Assembly (NCBI GenBank): GCA_964505415.1
Contig: CAZDHW010000005.1
Location: forward strand, 1 to 64,000
Direction of reading: 5' to 3'
Origin: DTDR01 sp964505415
GTDB lineage: Bacteria; Hydrothermota; Tepidihabitantia; Tepidihabitantales; DTDR01
Length of the DNA: 64,000 nucleotides
The position numbers and the translations under genes are program-made. Shown here piece after piece: positions 1 to 7,886 of this stretch; the stretch's first letter is position 1, and each line of letters opens with the position of its first letter. The notes beneath the pieces were generated by a model, which did no database searches, was not told the DNA's origin, and saw nothing but the letters and a program-made list of their open reading frames with translations.

Positions 1-1
1 A

Positions 2-160
2 ACTGCCAAGAAGATAATTAAAGAATATAATGCCTATCCAATAGATTATGCTCCCGAAATTATTGATGAAAAGAGTTATATAGCAGAAATGGTTGACTAT
101 GATGAAAAATTGGAAAAATTGACCTCACCTATTTGGCAAGAAAAATATAACCCCCACTAA
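2..160 (+). CDS. 3' end of an unidentified protein gene
   Basis: An open frame enters from the left edge and stops at TAA 158-160, giving the last 52 residues of a protein. The visible tail is charged and contains the stretch EYNAYPIDYAPEIIDE. No signature motif is left, so I cannot name the family. The gene ends four bases before the -35 box of the recA promoter, so it is the last gene of the preceding transcription unit. Confidence 0.6.
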   Translation, partial: TAKKIIKEYNAYPIDYAPEIIDEKSYIAEMVDYDEKLEKLTSPIWQEKYNPH

Positions 161-164
161 AATA

Positions 165-193
165 TTGACATTTTTTTAAAAAATTGATAAAAT
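165..193 (+). promoter_or_regulatory. sigma-70-type promoter of recA
   Basis: TTGACA at 165-170 and TAAAAT at 188-193 are separated by 17 bases. Transcription would start near base 200, downstream of the GTG at 197 but upstream of the ATG at 224, which fixes the recA start. No LexA-like palindrome was seen. Confidence 0.75.
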
Positions 194-223
194 ATAGTGT
201 TAAAAATTATTAATGGAGGATTT

Positions 224-1273
224 ATGAAAGATAAAGATATCATTAAAGAAAAATTAAAAGCTCTTCAGATGGCAATCTCGCAGATCGAAAAAAATTACGG
301 CAAAGGTGCAATAATGAGACTGGGGGATAAAGGCGCGAAGGTAGAAATAGAAGTTATCCCCACTGGCTCCCTTTCTTTAGATATTGCTACTGGTATCGGC
401 GGTGTTCCTCGGGGTCGAGTGGTAGAAATTTTTGGGCCGGAGGGAAGCGGTAAAACCACCTTAGCTCTTTCCATTATTGCCCAAGCTCAGAAAAACGGCG
501 GGATATGTGCTTTCATTGACACTGAACATGCTTTTGATCCTTCTTACGCGGAAGATTTAGGGGTTCAATTAGAAAATTTATATATTTCCCAGCCCGATAC
601 TGGAGAACAAGCATTAGAAATTGCCGAAGTTTTAACAAGAAGTGGTGCTTTAGATGTGTTTGTTATTGATTCGGTTGCAGCTTTGGTACCCCGCGTTGAA
701 GTAGAAGGGGAGATGGGCGAGGCGCAAATTGGGGTCCAAGCTCGCTTGATGTCCCAAGCATTAAGAAAATTGACCAGTGTGATTCATAAATCTCAAACCT
801 GCGCGATTTTTACCAATCAGATTAGATATAAAATCGGTGTGGGTGCTTTTGCCAATCCGGAAACGACCCCCGGTGGATTAGCCTTAAAATTTTATGCCAG
901 TTTAAGATTAGAAATTAGAAAAATCGGTACACTAAAAAAAGGGGAAGAGACAATTGGAAATCGAACCAAGGTTAAAGTGGTGAAAAACAAATTGGCACCC
1001 CCTTTTAAGGAAGCCGAGTTTGATATTATTTATGGTAAAGGAATTTTAAGGGTGGGGGAGATTGTTGATCTGGGAGTAAATTTGGGTATTATCCAGAAGA
1101 GTGGTGCTTGGTTTTCTTACGGAGAAATACGCCTTGGTCAAGGAAGGGAACAGGCGATAGAGTTTCTTTTAAAAGACCAAAAAGTTGCCCAAGAGCTTGA
1201 AAGTAAAATTTACCAATTAGCTTTAAAAGAAAAAAAGGAGGAAAAAGATGAAGAAAGAGAAAAAGGAATATAA
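224..1273 (+). CDS. recA: RecA recombinase
   Basis: This 349-residue protein is the ATP-dependent strand-exchange recombinase that forms filaments on single-stranded DNA. The Walker A motif GPEGSGKT lies near residues 71-78, the conserved FIDTEHAFDP follows, and FVIDSVAALVPRVEVEGEMG is the Walker B and following loop. The QIRYKIGVGAFANPETTPGG stretch corresponds to DNA-binding loop L2. ATG 224 is chosen because GGAGGA lies just upstream and the promoter start falls beyond the alternative GTG at 197. Its end overlaps recX by 26 bases, the classic recA-recX arrangement. The highly charged C-terminal tail (KKEEKDEEREKG) is typical. Confidence 0.97.
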   Translation: MKDKDIIKEKLKALQMAISQIEKNYGKGAIMRLGDKGAKVEIEVIPTGSLSLDIATGIGGVPRGRVVEIFGPEGSGKTTLALSIIAQAQKNGGICAFIDTEHAFDPSYAEDLGVQLENLYISQPDTGEQALEIAEVLTRSGALDVFVIDSVAALVPRVEVEGEMGEAQIGVQARLMSQALRKLTSVIHKSQTCAIFTNQIRYKIGVGAFANPETTPGGLALKFYASLRLEIRKIGTLKKGEETIGNRTKVKVVKNKLAPPFKEAEFDIIYGKGILRVGEIVDLGVNLGIIQKSGAWFSYGEIRLGQGREQAIEFLLKDQKVAQELESKIYQLALKEKKEEKDEEREKGI

Positions 1274-1913
1274 GGTTACTCAATTAAAAGAATCCAGCAA
1301 TGGCCGGTATTATATTCTTTTTCTTAATAAAAAAAATGTGGGTACTTTTTTAAAATCAACGATTAGAAAATTTGCCTTAGAAGTTGGTGACATCGTTACG
1401 GAAGAAGAATTAGCCAAGATTATTGAGGCCGACCAGGTGAAACGGTTACAAGATTATTCCTTAAGACTTTTGTCAAGAAGAGATTATTCCGAAAACGAAT
1501 TTAAAGAGAAACTTTTGAAGAAAGGTTATCCGCCTTCGGTAGTGGAGCAGGTAATAGCCAGTTTGAAAGAGCTTGACTATCTTTCGGATAAAAATTTCGT
1601 TAAAAACTATGTTGCCCATTCGCTTTCTTTTCGGAAAAGGGGAAAGATGGCGATAAAGCAAGAACTTTTGAAAAAAGGTGTTGATGAAAAGGCGATCGAC
1701 GATTATTTAGCCGAAGTTTCGGAAGAAGTTCCAGCCAAGGAATTAGTAGCGAAATATCTACCAAAAATTAAAAAACAATTTGAAAGGAAAGCAGAAAAAA
1801 ATAAGCCGGTAGTGAGTCAAAAAGCCTATATTAAAAATAAATTAAAAGAATTGCTTTTGCGTCGCGGATTTACCCAACGGACAATTGAAAAGGTTTTAGC
1901 TGAAGTCAATTAA
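1248..1913 (+). CDS. recX: RecX regulatory protein
   Basis: The 221-residue product matches the RecX family, which binds and limits RecA filaments. The repeated three-helix modules are visible, including RLLSRRDYSENEFKEKLLKK and the LDYLSDKNFVKNYV segment with a second RKRGKMAIKQELLKKGV repeat. An N-terminal extension of about 70 residues precedes the modules. The ATG at 1248 has AAGGAGG six bases upstream, within recA, so the two genes are translationally coupled. Identification rests on the motif pattern plus the recA neighbour. Confidence 0.9.
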   Translation: MKKEKKEYKVTQLKESSNGRYYILFLNKKNVGTFLKSTIRKFALEVGDIVTEEELAKIIEADQVKRLQDYSLRLLSRRDYSENEFKEKLLKKGYPPSVVEQVIASLKELDYLSDKNFVKNYVAHSLSFRKRGKMAIKQELLKKGVDEKAIDDYLAEVSEEVPAKELVAKYLPKIKKQFERKAEKNKPVVSQKAYIKNKLKELLLRRGFTQRTIEKVLAEVN

Positions 1914-1936
1914 TATAATTTAGTAAAATTTTAGAA

Positions 1937-4489
1937 ATGGAAGCAAAAGAATTAAGAAGAATTTTTTTGAATTTTTATAAAGAAAGAGGACATGTTATAG
2001 TACCCTCTTCTTCTTTGGTACCAAAGGATGACCCGACTTTACTTTTTACTACTGCGGGAATGGTCCAATTTAAACCTTTATATGCTGGGGCAATCCCTTT
2101 ACCTTATAAAAGAGCCACAAGTTGTCAGAAATGTTTAAGATTGAGTGATTTGGAAAAGGTTGGGTTTTCTCCTAAATATTGTACTTTTTTTGAAATGTTA
2201 GGTAATTTTTCTTTTGGTGATTATTTTAAAAAAGAAGCCTTAATCTGGGCTTGGGAACTTTTAACCGAGGTTTTTAAGATTGATAAAAAAAGATTATATA
2301 TTTCTGTTTTTAAAGAAGATGAAGAGGCTTATCGTATCTGGCATAAAGTAATTGGTTTAGAAGAAAAAAGAATCTATAGATTAGGGGAAGAAGATAATTT
2401 TTGGGGACCAGCAGGTGGGGTTGGTGCCTGCGGTCCTTCTTCGGAGATCTATTATGATTTAGGTGAAGAATTTGGTTGCCAAAAAGAAACTTGCGGTCCG
2501 GGGTGTTCCTGCGAGCGGTTTTTAGAACTTTATAATATTGTCTTTCCGATGTATGACCAGCAACCCGACGGAAAAAGACTACCACTTAAAAATCGGGGAA
2601 TTGATACCGGCATGGGATTGGAGCGTTTAGCAATGGTTATTCAAAATAAGAAAACTATTTTTGAAACCGACCTCTTTGCTTTTTTAATTGATAAAGCGAT
2701 GACCATCCTTCCGGGAACGGAAGATAAAAAACCATTTTTCTACATTACCGCGGACCATGTAAGAGCATTAACATTTGCGATTGCTGACGGTGTTTTGCCT
2801 GCTAATGAAGGTCGGGGATATGTGTTACGCTTGCTTTTAAGAAGAGTTTTGATTTATTATTACAAGTTTTTTAAACAATTACCGAGACAACCTTTCCTTT
2901 ATCTTTTACCTTCAGAGATTTGCGAAAATTATGGTGATTTTTATCCAGAATTAAAAGAAAATATTAATAAAATTCCTTTGATTATTAAAGAAGAAGAAGA
3001 AAGATTTCTTTTAACTCTCAAAAAGGCAATTGAGAAGTGGGAGGAGGTTGTTTCTGCTTCGAAATTAAAAGGAGAAAAAATTTTACCAGGTGACAAACTT
3101 TTCTTTCTTCACGATACATTTGGGTTAAATATTGAGATTATTGAAGAATTGGCAAAAGAAGAGAATTTATTATTAGATAAAGAAGGCTTTTTAAAGAAAC
3201 TTAATGAAAGAAAGACTATTGAAAAAAAACCATTAATCTTTATTACTAATGAAAAAGAGATAAATTTTATTGGCTATAAAGAACTCGCTTGTGAAAGCGA
3301 GGTTGTTTATTTTCAAAAAGTTGCCGATGATGAGTATGAATTAGTAATTAATCCGAATCCCTTCTATTGTGAAAAAGGTGGGCAGGTGAGTGATTGGGGA
3401 AAAATTATCTATGGGGACGAAGAATTTCCCGTTATTGATTGTTATTATCGTTATTCAATTCCAATCCAAAAGATAAAAGCTAATAAAGAAATTAATTTAC
3501 TTTTTAAAAAAGTAAAAGCCATTGTTGATAAGGAAAGGCGAGAAGAAATAACCCGAGCTCACACTTCAACTCATCTTTTACATCGGGCGTTAAAAGAGGT
3601 TTTAGGGAAGGAAGTAAGGCAAGAGGGTAGTTTGGTTGATAGTGGTCGGCTCCATTTTGACTTCAACTTTTTTAGACCACTTAAAAAAGAGGAGTTGCGT
3701 TTAATTGAAAGCATCGTTTTTCAAAAAATTTTAGAAAATATTAAAGTAGAAAAATATTTTGACATTTCCTTAGAAAAGGCAAAAGAAATGGGAGCCATCG
3801 CTCTTTTTATAGAAGAATATGGTGAAAAAGTAAATGTGATTAAAATTGGGGATTTTTCAATAGAGGTCTGCGGAGGTACTCACGTTGATTCTACGGGGGA
3901 AATTGGACTTTTCAAAATAATTAATGAGAGTGGTGTTAAAAGTGGAATAAGAAGAATTGAAGCCTATTGTGGCAAAAAGGCTTATTCTTTATTTATTGAC
4001 AAATACGAAAGAATAGAAGAAATAAAAAAAGAATTGGCCATTAGTGAAAGTGACGTTACAAGGAAAATTAAAGAACTTATAGAAAATCTAAAAGAGAAAG
4101 AGAAAAAAAGAAAACAGCTTGTGGATAAACTGGTACCCCTTTTAGCAAAAAGCCTAAAAGGAAAAATAATAAACCAAACAGAAGTTATCATCGAAGATTT
4201 CTCTTTTTTAGAAAAGGATGAGATAAGAAGACTTTGTGACCAATTGAAAAAAGAAAAAAACAAGTTAGCGATTTTTTTGAAAAAAGATAAAGAATTTTTA
4301 GAATTTATTATTATGGTTACAGCTGATTTAACTTTTAAATTTTCAGCTAATAAGCTAGCAAAAAATGTAGGTGCTTTTTTACAAGGTGGTGGCGGTGGTC
4401 GAGTTGATTTGGCCGAAGGTGGTGGTAAGATAAGAAGTCTTTCGGAGATAAAAGATTTTATTTTTAAACATTTGGAATTATTTTCGTAG
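1937..4489 (+). CDS. alaS: alanyl-tRNA synthetase
   Basis: This 850-residue enzyme charges tRNA-Ala. The class II catalytic core starts at the N terminus (TTAGMVQFKPLY, FFEMLGNFSFGDYFKKEA). The editing domain has the zinc ligands HTSTH near residue 540 and CGGTHVDSTGEIG near residue 650. The glycine-rich C-Ala domain ends the protein (GGGGGRVDLAEGGGK). The length is normal. It starts 23 bases after recX and probably belongs to the same transcript. No strong ribosome site is visible before ATG 1937, but the conserved N-terminal motif begins immediately. The matching tRNA-Ala(CGC) lies at 31.6 kb. Confidence 0.97.
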   Translation: MEAKELRRIFLNFYKERGHVIVPSSSLVPKDDPTLLFTTAGMVQFKPLYAGAIPLPYKRATSCQKCLRLSDLEKVGFSPKYCTFFEMLGNFSFGDYFKKEALIWAWELLTEVFKIDKKRLYISVFKEDEEAYRIWHKVIGLEEKRIYRLGEEDNFWGPAGGVGACGPSSEIYYDLGEEFGCQKETCGPGCSCERFLELYNIVFPMYDQQPDGKRLPLKNRGIDTGMGLERLAMVIQNKKTIFETDLFAFLIDKAMTILPGTEDKKPFFYITADHVRALTFAIADGVLPANEGRGYVLRLLLRRVLIYYYKFFKQLPRQPFLYLLPSEICENYGDFYPELKENINKIPLIIKEEEERFLLTLKKAIEKWEEVVSASKLKGEKILPGDKLFFLHDTFGLNIEIIEELAKEENLLLDKEGFLKKLNERKTIEKKPLIFITNEKEINFIGYKELACESEVVYFQKVADDEYELVINPNPFYCEKGGQVSDWGKIIYGDEEFPVIDCYYRYSIPIQKIKANKEINLLFKKVKAIVDKERREEITRAHTSTHLLHRALKEVLGKEVRQEGSLVDSGRLHFDFNFFRPLKKEELRLIESIVFQKILENIKVEKYFDISLEKAKEMGAIALFIEEYGEKVNVIKIGDFSIEVCGGTHVDSTGEIGLFKIINESGVKSGIRRIEAYCGKKAYSLFIDKYERIEEIKKELAISESDVTRKIKELIENLKEKEKKRKQLVDKLVPLLAKSLKGKIINQTEVIIEDFSFLEKDEIRRLCDQLKKEKNKLAIFLKKDKEFLEFIIMVTADLTFKFSANKLAKNVGAFLQGGGGGRVDLAEGGGKIRSLSEIKDFIFKHLELFS

Positions 4490-4524
4490 TAGGAAAGGAG
4501 GGGAGAGAGAAAAAGAAATGTTTG

Positions 4525-5385
4525 ATGGCAGCGATAATTTTAGAAGGCAAAGAAATATTATTAAGAAAAGAGGAAGCGCTTAAAGAAAAAATTAAAAAAT
4601 TAAGAGCGCATCCGGTTTTTTTGATTATTCAGATCGGTAGTGATGAAAGTACTTTTGTTTATGTCAAAAACAAAATAAAAAAAAGCGAAAAATTAGGTTT
4701 AGTTCCGCTTTATAAAAATTTTAAAGAAGAAGATGATGAAGAAAAAATTATTAACTTTATTAAAGAAGAGCAAAGAAGAGAAGATGTTTGCGGTGTAATT
4801 GTTGAACAACCTATTCCGAAAAAATTTAACAATTTAAGAATTATCTCAGCAATTGATCCCGAAAAGGATATTGATTGTCTTACTCCTTATAATCTGGGAA
4901 GATTGGCTTGGGATGCCCCTCTTTTTTATCCAGCAACTCCAAAAGCGGTTTTTGATATTTTAGAAAATTATCAGATTGAAACGGTAGGGAAAAAGGTATT
5001 AGTAATCTCCCGTTCGCTTATTATTGGTAAGCCGTTACTTTTGATGCTTTTAAGAAAAGGAAGGTTCGGTGACGCCACTCCCATCTGTGCCCATTCAAAG
5101 ACTAAAGAATTAAAAGAACTAACATTAATTGCTGATATTATTATCACTGCTGTTGGTAAGCCAAATTTTTTAACTCCGGATATGGTAAAAGAAGAAAGCA
5201 TAATTATTGATTGTGGAATTAATGTGGTTGAGAAAGATGGCAAAAAAACTATCTGCGGCGACGCCGCTTTTTTTCAACTAGTAGAAAAAGTGAAGGCAAT
5301 AACGCCCGTTCCGGGAGGGGTGGGAGTTTTAACAACAATTAATATTTTAGAAAATGTTATTTTAAGTTATGAAAGAAGAGCTTGA
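4525..5385 (+). CDS. folD: methylenetetrahydrofolate dehydrogenase/cyclohydrolase
   Basis: FolD interconverts methylene-, methenyl- and formyl-tetrahydrofolate for one-carbon metabolism. Visible signatures are YVKNKIKKSEKLG with the catalytic lysine, VEQPIPKKF, DIDCLTPYNLGRL, the dinucleotide-binding SRSLIIGKPL and the C-terminal PVPGGVGVLTT. The 286-residue length fits. ATG 4525 is preferred, with TTG 4522 just before it in the same frame. A purine-rich AGGAGGGG lies about 20 bases upstream, which is rather far. The end overlaps the following gene by 17 bases. Confidence 0.95.
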   Translation: MAAIILEGKEILLRKEEALKEKIKKLRAHPVFLIIQIGSDESTFVYVKNKIKKSEKLGLVPLYKNFKEEDDEEKIINFIKEEQRREDVCGVIVEQPIPKKFNNLRIISAIDPEKDIDCLTPYNLGRLAWDAPLFYPATPKAVFDILENYQIETVGKKVLVISRSLIIGKPLLLMLLRKGRFGDATPICAHSKTKELKELTLIADIIITAVGKPNFLTPDMVKEESIIIDCGINVVEKDGKKTICGDAAFFQLVEKVKAITPVPGGVGVLTTINILENVILSYERRA

Positions 5386-6091
5386 AAAAAATATTTTAAA
5401 AATTTTAAAGGTTTATACCAAAGATTATCCTCAGGAATTGAAAAAAGGTATTTTTTATGCGATAGCAAAAGGCAAGAGAATAAGACCGCTTATTTTTCTT
5501 TCCCTTTTAAAAAATAAGAGAATAAATATTTCTAAAAAAGAGGTGATGAAGATTGCTTTGGCAATTGAGCTTATCCATAATTTTTCTTTGGTTCATGATG
5601 ATTTGCCAGCAATTGATAATGATGATTATCGCCGGGGAAGGCTTACCTGTCATAAGGTTTTTGGTGAAGGTAATGCTATTCTGATTGGTGATGCCTTATT
5701 TTCTTTAGCCTTTAAAATTCTTGCGGATGTGAAAATAAAAGATGGGCTTAAAATAGATATTTTAAAAATTCTTAGTAAGGCAACTACGGATTTGGTTGTT
5801 GGTGAATTTTTGGATATTAATAAAAAAATAACTACCAAAAAAGAATATCTGGAAATTGCAAAGAGAAAAACTGGTGCGCTTTTTCGAGCAGTCTATGAGA
5901 TTGCGGCGCTCCTTTTAGGATTGCCTTTAAAGAAAAGAAAGGAATATGCTTTTTATGGTGAAAATTACGGCATTCTTTTTCAGATTGAAGATGATATTGA
6001 AGACAAATTTCCCCTTCCTTTTCTTTTAGAATTAAAAAACTCGCTAACTCGCCAACTCGCAAATAAATTAATAATAAATGATGATAAATAA
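5369..6091 (+). CDS. short-chain polyprenyl synthase, C-terminally shortened
   Basis: This 240-residue protein is an IspA-type farnesyl/geranylgeranyl diphosphate synthase homolog that would elongate isoprenoids from DMAPP and IPP. The first aspartate-rich motif is HDDLPAIDNDDYRRG near residue 75 and the second is QIEDDIED near residue 208. Family members usually run to about 290-300 residues; here the C-terminal helices after the second motif are replaced by a short tail encoded partly by three 8-bp repeats. Placement directly before dxs fits isoprenoid synthesis. Whether the truncated form is active is uncertain. The end overlaps dxs by 14 bases. Confidence 0.85.
   Translation: MKEELEKNILKILKVYTKDYPQELKKGIFYAIAKGKRIRPLIFLSLLKNKRINISKKEVMKIALAIELIHNFSLVHDDLPAIDNDDYRRGRLTCHKVFGEGNAILIGDALFSLAFKILADVKIKDGLKIDILKILSKATTDLVVGEFLDINKKITTKKEYLEIAKRKTGALFRAVYEIAALLLGLPLKKRKEYAFYGENYGILFQIEDDIEDKFPLPFLLELKNSLTRQLANKLIINDDK
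6038..6061 (+). repeat. three tandem 8-bp repeats in the 3' end of the polyprenyl synthase gene
   Basis: AACTCGCT, AACTCGCC and AACTCGCA follow one another at 6038-6061. They lie exactly where the protein departs from the usual family C terminus, so they may mark an insertion or replacement of the gene end. Confidence 0.7.
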
Positions 6092-7886
6092 ACCGTTAAA
6101 AGAATTTACTTTAGAAGAATTAACAATTTTAGCCAAAAGGGTGAGGGAATATATTATCCAGGTGGTAAAAGAAAATGGTGGCCATTTGGCTTCTAATTTA
6201 GGGGTAGTAGAATTGACAATCGCTTTACATTATGTTTTTGATTTGGAGAAAGATATTATTCTTTTTGATGTTGGTCATCAATGTTATACCCATAAAATTT
6301 TAACCGGTCGGGAAAGGGAGTTTAAAAATTTGAGAAAATTTTTGGGGCTTTCCGGATTTCCGAAGAGAAACGAAAGTAAATACGATATTTTTTGCACCGG
6401 CCATTCAGGCGATGCGGTTGCTTGTGGTTTAGGGTTAGCTTTGTATAAAAAAGAAGATGAGAAAGTGGTGGTGGTGATCGGTGATGGTTCTATTCAGAGT
6501 GGAGTTGCCTTTGAGGGTTTAAATCATTGTGGTTTTTTAAAAGCGGATATGATTGTGGTGCTTAATGATAATGAGATGTCAATCAGCAAAACCAAAGGTG
6601 CCTTTAGTAATTATCTTAATCGGCTTATCACTAATAAAAAATATGAAGTTTTAAAAGCTCAATTCCAAAGTTTTTTAAAATTATTGCCGGAAAGAATAAG
6701 GAAAGAGAGTGAAGATTATTTGAAAGCCTTGGAAAAGAGTTTAAAGCGACTATTTTTACCCACCACCTTTTTTGAGGAACTTGGTTTCCGTTATTTTGGT
6801 CCGATTGATGGCCATTCAATCCCCCAGTTAGTGAAGATTTTTAAAAGAATAAAGCTGCTAAAAGGTCCGATATTGGTTCATGTTTTGACGAAAAAGGGAA
6901 AAGGTTATAAAGAGGCGGAAATGGACCCGGAGACTTATCACGGAGTTGTTGTTAAATGTGAGGGGCAAGGGAAAATAGAGAACGAACAAAAGTCTTATCA
7001 GGAATTTGTTGGCGAACTTCTTTGCGAGCTTGCGGAAAAAAGAAAAGATATTGTGGTTATTACGCCCGGTATGCGGGTGGGTAGTGGGTTAAAAAGTTTT
7101 TCCGAAAAATTTAAAGAAAAATTTTATGATTGTGGAATCTGCGAACAAGAAGCAGTAGATCTTGCTTGTGGGTTGGCTTTAAGAAATTTGAAACCGATAG
7201 TTGTTATCTACGCTACTTTTTTATTAAGGGCCTATGACCAATTAATCAATGGTGCCCTTTTACACAATTTGCCCATTCTTTTCTTGATTGACCGAGCGGG
7301 TTGTGTGCCTGATGATGGTGAAACCCATCAAGGTATTTACGATATCAGCACTTTAAGACATTTACCCAATGTGACTTTCTTTGCTCCTTATTTTTTTGAA
7401 GATTTGAAGGCGATGATTGATTACTTTTTAGAAAAAAATGTTTGCCTTTTTATCCGTTATCCAAAAGATAAGGGTGCGTTTAAAAACAATATTGGTAAAA
7501 TTGAGCCAGAAATAATGGAAGAAGGAAAAGATGGAATTATTATTGGCATTGGCTACGGAACAAAAATCGCCAAAGAGGTTAATGATTACTTAAAAGAAAA
7601 AGGAATTTCTTTAACAGTGGTTGATGGTAAAGTGATCAGGCCTTTGCCGATAGCATTTTATAAAAATTTATTCCAAAAAGACTTACCGGTATTTACTATC
7701 GAAGATAATCTTGTTAGCGGTGGTTTTGGTGAAGGTTTAAAAAGTTTATTTCCTTTTGTTAAAATTAAAAATTTTGGTTTTGAAAGTCAATTTCTTCCTA
7801 CCGGAAAAAGAGAAGAACTTTTCCAATTAGCAAACCTTTCTAAAGAAAAATTGGCTTTAAAAATTTATGAAGAAATTAACCGTTAA
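6078..7886 (+). CDS. dxs: 1-deoxy-D-xylulose-5-phosphate synthase
   Basis: DXS condenses pyruvate and glyceraldehyde 3-phosphate, using thiamine diphosphate, in the first step of the non-mevalonate isoprenoid pathway. GGHLASNLGVVELTIALHYV opens the domain, VGHQCYTHKILTGR and GDGSIQSGVAFEGLN bind the cofactor, and EQEAVDLACGLAL with DGETHQGIYDISTLRHLPN mark the pyrimidine-binding domain. A transketolase C-terminal domain follows. The length of 602 residues is close to the usual 610-640. ATG 6078 and ATG 6081 are both possible starts. It overlaps both neighbours, so it is co-transcribed with the polyprenyl synthase gene. Confidence 0.96.
   Translation: MMINKPLKEFTLEELTILAKRVREYIIQVVKENGGHLASNLGVVELTIALHYVFDLEKDIILFDVGHQCYTHKILTGREREFKNLRKFLGLSGFPKRNESKYDIFCTGHSGDAVACGLGLALYKKEDEKVVVVIGDGSIQSGVAFEGLNHCGFLKADMIVVLNDNEMSISKTKGAFSNYLNRLITNKKYEVLKAQFQSFLKLLPERIRKESEDYLKALEKSLKRLFLPTTFFEELGFRYFGPIDGHSIPQLVKIFKRIKLLKGPILVHVLTKKGKGYKEAEMDPETYHGVVVKCEGQGKIENEQKSYQEFVGELLCELAEKRKDIVVITPGMRVGSGLKSFSEKFKEKFYDCGICEQEAVDLACGLALRNLKPIVVIYATFLLRAYDQLINGALLHNLPILFLIDRAGCVPDDGETHQGIYDISTLRHLPNVTFFAPYFFEDLKAMIDYFLEKNVCLFIRYPKDKGAFKNNIGKIEPEIMEEGKDGIIIGIGYGTKIAKEVNDYLKEKGISLTVVDGKVIRPLPIAFYKNLFQKDLPVFTIEDNLVSGGFGEGLKSLFPFVKIKNFGFESQFLPTGKREELFQLANLSKEKLALKIYEEINR

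Noticed and set aside
197..223. Upstream GTG start for recA
   Set aside because: The promoter predicts transcription starting near base 200, so the GTG would not be in the mRNA; ATG 224 has a ribosome site and matches the family start.
161..223. LexA/SOS operator at recA
   Set aside because: No palindromic operator sequence was found around the promoter.
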